Assembly: GCF_025997915.1 (NCBI RefSeq)
Contig: NZ_AP026677.1
Coordinates: 248,001-312,000, forward strand
Direction: 5' to 3'
DNA from: Aquiluna sp. KACHI24
Lineage (GTDB): Bacteria; Actinomycetota; Actinomycetes; Actinomycetales; Microbacteriaceae
DNA length: 64,000 nucleotides
The position numbers and the translations under genes are program-made. Positions 61,794-64,000 of the stretch are shown piece by piece. The first letter of the stretch is position 1, and each line of letters begins with the position of its first letter. The notes below the pieces were generated by a model, which had not been told where the DNA came from, did not search any database, and saw nothing but the letters and a program-made list of their open reading frames with translations.

Positions 61794-62993
61794 ATCTTCG
61801 ATAAGGTCTGCTGGGTTTTCAAGCCCAACTGAGAGTCGCAACGTGCCATCGCCGATACCCATGCGCATTCTGGTTTCAGGATCGAGTCTGCGGTGGGTCG
61901 AAGATGCAGGGTGAGTGATAAGGGACCTCGAGTCTCCGAGGTTATTCGAGATGTCGATGACCTCCAGTCGGTTCATCAACTCAAAGGCGCGGTCCTTGCT
62001 CTCAAGATCAAGAGCTAGGGTCGTCCCACCCTTGAGCATTTGTCTCTTTGCTAACTGCTGCTGAGGGTGAGAGTCCAAGAATGGGTGGTGCACCTTGGCA
62101 ATTCCTTTTGCACCGGAGAGCGCCTTCGCAATCTCAAAAGCGGAATCAGCCATCTTGTGAACTCGCATCTCCATGGTCTCAAGCGACTTCAGTAGCACCC
62201 AGGCGTTGAAAGGCGAAAGAGATGGTCCGGTGTGACGGGTGAATGGCTTTAGGTGTTGGTCGATGTATTCCTTGGAGCCCAGTAGCGCTCCACCCAATAC
62301 CCGGCCCTGACCATCGATGTGTTTGGTTGCCGAATACATCACGACATCGGCACCAAACTCCAATGGCTTTTGAAGCACCGGTGATGCCATGACGTTGTCA
62401 ACGATCAAGAGTGCCCCCGCTGAGTGAGAGAGCTTTGCGACCATAGCGATGTCGACAATCTCCATCAGTGGGTTTGAAGGAGTCTCGATAAAGACCGCCT
62501 TCGCCTTTTTACTGAGTGCCCTCTCCCAAGCGTCCTGGGTGTTTTCGATAACTACCTCAACCTCGACGCCCCAGCGCGGCAAGATCTCGGTTAGGACTAC
62601 ATAGCAGGAGGAGAACATAGCGCCGGATGCCACTACTCGATCGCCGGCGGAAACCAAGCAGGCCACAGAGGCAAACATCGCACTCATCCCACTACCGGTT
62701 GCGTGTGCGGCTTCCGCACCTTCAATTAGAGCTAGACGCTCCTCAAACATTTGGACAGTTGGGTTTGAAAACCTGGAGTAGAGGTGGTGCTCTTCGGTTT
62801 CAGCGAAGCTGGCCTCTGCCTGTTCTGCGCTGTCGTAGGTGAATCCTGAGTTGAGAAATAGCGCCTCGGAGGTCTCTTGAAAACCCGTTCTGGTCAGGCC
62901 GCCGCGGACCGCGATGGTGTCCGGGTGCAGCTCACGTGAGGTAGGTGTTGAGCTGTTTGGGTTATAGCCCCAGGGTCGATTGCGCTTTGTCAT
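61770..62993 (-). CDS. metZ: O-succinylhomoserine sulfhydrylase/cystathionine gamma-synthase family
   Basis: 407-residue Cys/Met metabolism PLP enzyme. The PLP lysine is in YSATKHIDGQGRVLGG (about residue 205), with YSRFSNPTVQMFEERLA and ETPSNPLMEIVD typical of MetZ. Makes homocysteine or cystathionine from activated homoserine. ATG 62993 has TATGTT 8 nt upstream; an upstream in-frame ATG at 63020 would overlap the divergent SprT promoter. Substrate choice between sulfide and cysteine is uncertain. Confidence 0.85.
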   Translation of the reverse strand: MTKRNRPWGYNPNSSTPTSRELHPDTIAVRGGLTRTGFQETSEALFLNSGFTYDSAEQAEASFAETEEHHLYSRFSNPTVQMFEERLALIEGAEAAHATGSGMSAMFASVACLVSAGDRVVASGAMFSSCYVVLTEILPRWGVEVEVVIENTQDAWERALSKKAKAVFIETPSNPLMEIVDIAMVAKLSHSAGALLIVDNVMASPVLQKPLEFGADVVMYSATKHIDGQGRVLGGALLGSKEYIDQHLKPFTRHTGPSLSPFNAWVLLKSLETMEMRVHKMADSAFEIAKALSGAKGIAKVHHPFLDSHPQQQLAKRQMLKGGTTLALDLESKDRAFELMNRLEVIDISNNLGDSRSLITHPASSTHRRLDPETRMRMGIGDGTLRLSVGLENPADLIEDLVTALKR

Positions 62994-63019
62994 TGCCCAA
63001 AAACATACCCGCAAACCCA

Positions 63020-63025
63020 TAGTCT
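63020..63025 (+). promoter_or_regulatory. -10-like hexamer TAGTCT for leaderless SprT-like gene
   Basis: TAGTCT is 7 nt before the GTG at 63033; no Shine-Dalgarno. In the 39-nt divergent spacer with metZ. Inference. Confidence 0.42.
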
Positions 63026-63032
63026 TTGCAGC

Positions 63033-63476
63033 GTGGAAACCAAAGTCATCGCTTTAGCGACCGAGCTTTTTCAAAAGCACGGCATCGTGAACTACTCCTT
63101 CGGATTCGATAGAGCGATTCGCAGGGCTGGGTTATGCGACTACACCAAGCGCCGAATAACCATTTCTAAGCACCTCTTGGCTGCTGCTGACATGGATCAA
63201 ATTGAACAGGTGCTGCTGCATGAGATTGCCCATGCATTGGTCGGTAAGAGCGCAGGTCACGGCAAGATCTGGCGACAGAAGGCCAGTGAGATCGGCTATC
63301 GCCACGAGAGGATCGACGGGTCATCGCTGGCCTCTGAAGTTGCAAAGTGGCGGGGAAGTTGTCCCCAAGATCACGAGCACTACCGCTCGAGAAAACCGCA
63401 GCGGCCACTGTCTTGCAAACTTTGTGCGCCGAGTTTTTCTAGGCGCTACCTGATTAGCTGGGTTGAGGTCCGATGA
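63033..63476 (+). CDS. SprT-like zinc metallopeptidase-fold protein
   Basis: 147 residues. The zincin motif HEIAHAL (about residue 69) is intact, followed by the second His region GHGKIWRQKA (about residue 80), and a C-terminal zinc-ribbon-like set (SCPQDHEH, SCKLCAP). This is the SprT-family layout; the biological role in bacteria is unknown. GTG start. The 3' end overlaps the UbiA-family gene by 23 nt. Confidence 0.83.
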   Translation: METKVIALATELFQKHGIVNYSFGFDRAIRRAGLCDYTKRRITISKHLLAAADMDQIEQVLLHEIAHALVGKSAGHGKIWRQKASEIGYRHERIDGSSLASEVAKWRGSCPQDHEHYRSRKPQRPLSCKLCAPSFSRRYLISWVEVR

Positions 63477-64000
63477 TTACGGCACTGACGATCGCGCCTG
63501 CCAAAAAGTTCAAATAGATAAATCGTCTCCATCCACGATTCGCTACCTCGCAGTTTTCATCCGTTATGCCCCATTCGCGACCAACCACGAATAGGTATGG
63601 AAGAGCTGCCAGCGCAGCCTGCGGATAGCGATCACCAAGGAACAGGGTGACCACCCCCGCTACCAAATACATGAAAAATGCGATTCGAACGGTCGCCTTG
63701 GCCCCCAATACGGTGGCAATCGACGCGATACCGGCCTCTCGGTCGGCTCTAATGTCTTGCACCGCCCCGAAAGCATGCGAAGCCATGCCCCAGAGGGTGA
63801 AGCTAAAGGTGATTAGCCAGATCCTTTGATCAAAGCTCGCTCCTGCAAGAGTGAGACCAAAGAGCATGGGGCCAACAAAGTGCATGGCTGAGGTGAAGGA
63901 ATCAAGAAACGGAATCTCTTTGAATCGAAGGCCACCGAGGCTGTAAGCGACTACCGAAAACAAAACCACCATCAGGACCACCGAGCTGAGCAGGTCCCCA
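63454..64000 (-). CDS. crtEb: UbiA-family prenyltransferase, probable lycopene elongase (partial)
   Basis: The C-terminal 181 or so residues of a membrane prenyltransferase whose N-terminus lies past the right window edge. The second Asp-rich motif DIRADREAGI, the SIATVLGAKATV segment that follows it and several membrane helices identify the UbiA family. Being near crtYe/crtYf, it is probably the enzyme that adds C5 units to lycopene to give C50 carotenoids (CrtEb type), but menaquinone-type prenyltransferases are an alternative. The first Asp motif is not visible. Confidence 0.78.
   Translation of the reverse strand, partial: GDLLSSVVLMVVLFSVVAYSLGGLRFKEIPFLDSFTSAMHFVGPMLFGLTLAGASFDQRIWLITFSFTLWGMASHAFGAVQDIRADREAGIASIATVLGAKATVRIAFFMYLVAGVVTLFLGDRYPQAALAALPYLFVVGREWGITDENCEVANRGWRRFIYLNFLAGAIVSAVIIGPQPS

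Noticed and set aside
1-64000. Insertion sequences, prophage, toxin-antitoxin, defence islands, rRNA
   Set aside because: No transposase, integrase, phage structural, restriction or Cas-like motif is seen, and no rRNA sequence is recognised.

Overview
This 64 kb window is a chromosomal segment of an actinobacterium, most likely a small-genome planktonic member of the Microbacteriaceae (Luna type, Rhodoluna or Aquiluna-like). The evidence is the set of actinobacterial marker genes (two WhiB proteins, MtrA-MtrB-LpqB, a PdtaS-like kinase, AccE, an Rv3235-family protein), moderate GC, very tight packing with many 1-8 bp overlaps, frequent GTG and TTG starts, and a Brp/Blh carotene-cleaving dioxygenase next to a heterodimeric lycopene cyclase, as expected in a rhodopsin-bearing freshwater or marine actinobacterium. 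The genus is an inference. Gene content and partial order match a compressed version of the M. tuberculosis Rv3219-Rv3319 region. I see no insertion sequence, prophage, CRISPR array or rRNA, and only one tRNA (Lys-CTT).

Layout. 1-4.5 kb (minus): exonuclease III (cut by the window edge), a Tat-type Rieske lipoprotein, and sdhC-sdhD-sdhA-sdhB. 4.5-17.5 kb: manC; then a nucleoside uptake and salvage block with a BMP-family lipoprotein, an ABC ATPase, two permeases, cytidine deaminase, thymidine phosphorylase, adenosine deaminase, PTS IIA and IIB proteins with no IIC nearby, an FMN-binding protein, and on the minus strand purine nucleoside phosphorylase and a sugar-phosphate mutase. 17.5-30 kb: an LpdA-type flavoprotein, acyl-CoA carboxylase genes (alpha, beta and epsilon) split around maf, an RNA methyltransferase and a response regulator/kinase/degenerate-kinase trio, followed by birA, purK and purE. 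30-41 kb: secreted cell-wall proteins, galE, a WhiB2-like regulator, a large membrane glycosyltransferase with a DUF5719-like partner, manB and ahcY. 42-53.5 kb: mtrA-mtrB-lpqB, comF, hpf, secA, an Rv3235-family gene, an SAF-protein/MinD-like ATPase/PdtaS-like kinase operon and a WhiB1-like regulator. 53.5-64 kb: stress and small-molecule genes (two Bcp peroxiredoxins, VOC dioxygenase, cysteine hydrolase, two LysE exporters), crtYe-crtYf, blh, two PLP enzymes of sulfur amino-acid metabolism, a SprT-like protein and a UbiA-type prenyltransferase cut by the window edge.

How genes work together. Imported nucleosides are deaminated and phosphorolysed to bases and pentose 1-phosphates, which the mutase can feed into central metabolism. 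ManB and ManC make GDP-mannose for surface glycans, and GalE, the glycosyltransferase and the DUF5719-like protein belong to the same envelope theme. BirA biotinylates the AccA3 subunit that works with AccD5 and AccE. CrtYe/CrtYf, the UbiA prenyltransferase and Blh sit at the branch between C50 carotenoids, beta-carotene and retinal.

Two sequence patterns recur. First, about fifteen genes with no visible Shine-Dalgarno sequence have a TAnnnT hexamer 6-8 nt before the start codon, which predicts leaderless mRNAs. Second, six convergent gene pairs share a 4-bp YTAR in which the stop codons of both strands overlap, so there is no room for an intergenic terminator. The least explained spots are the structured convergent spacer at 25395-25570, the imperfect palindrome between crtYe and blh, and the SAF/MinD-like/PdtaS-like operon.
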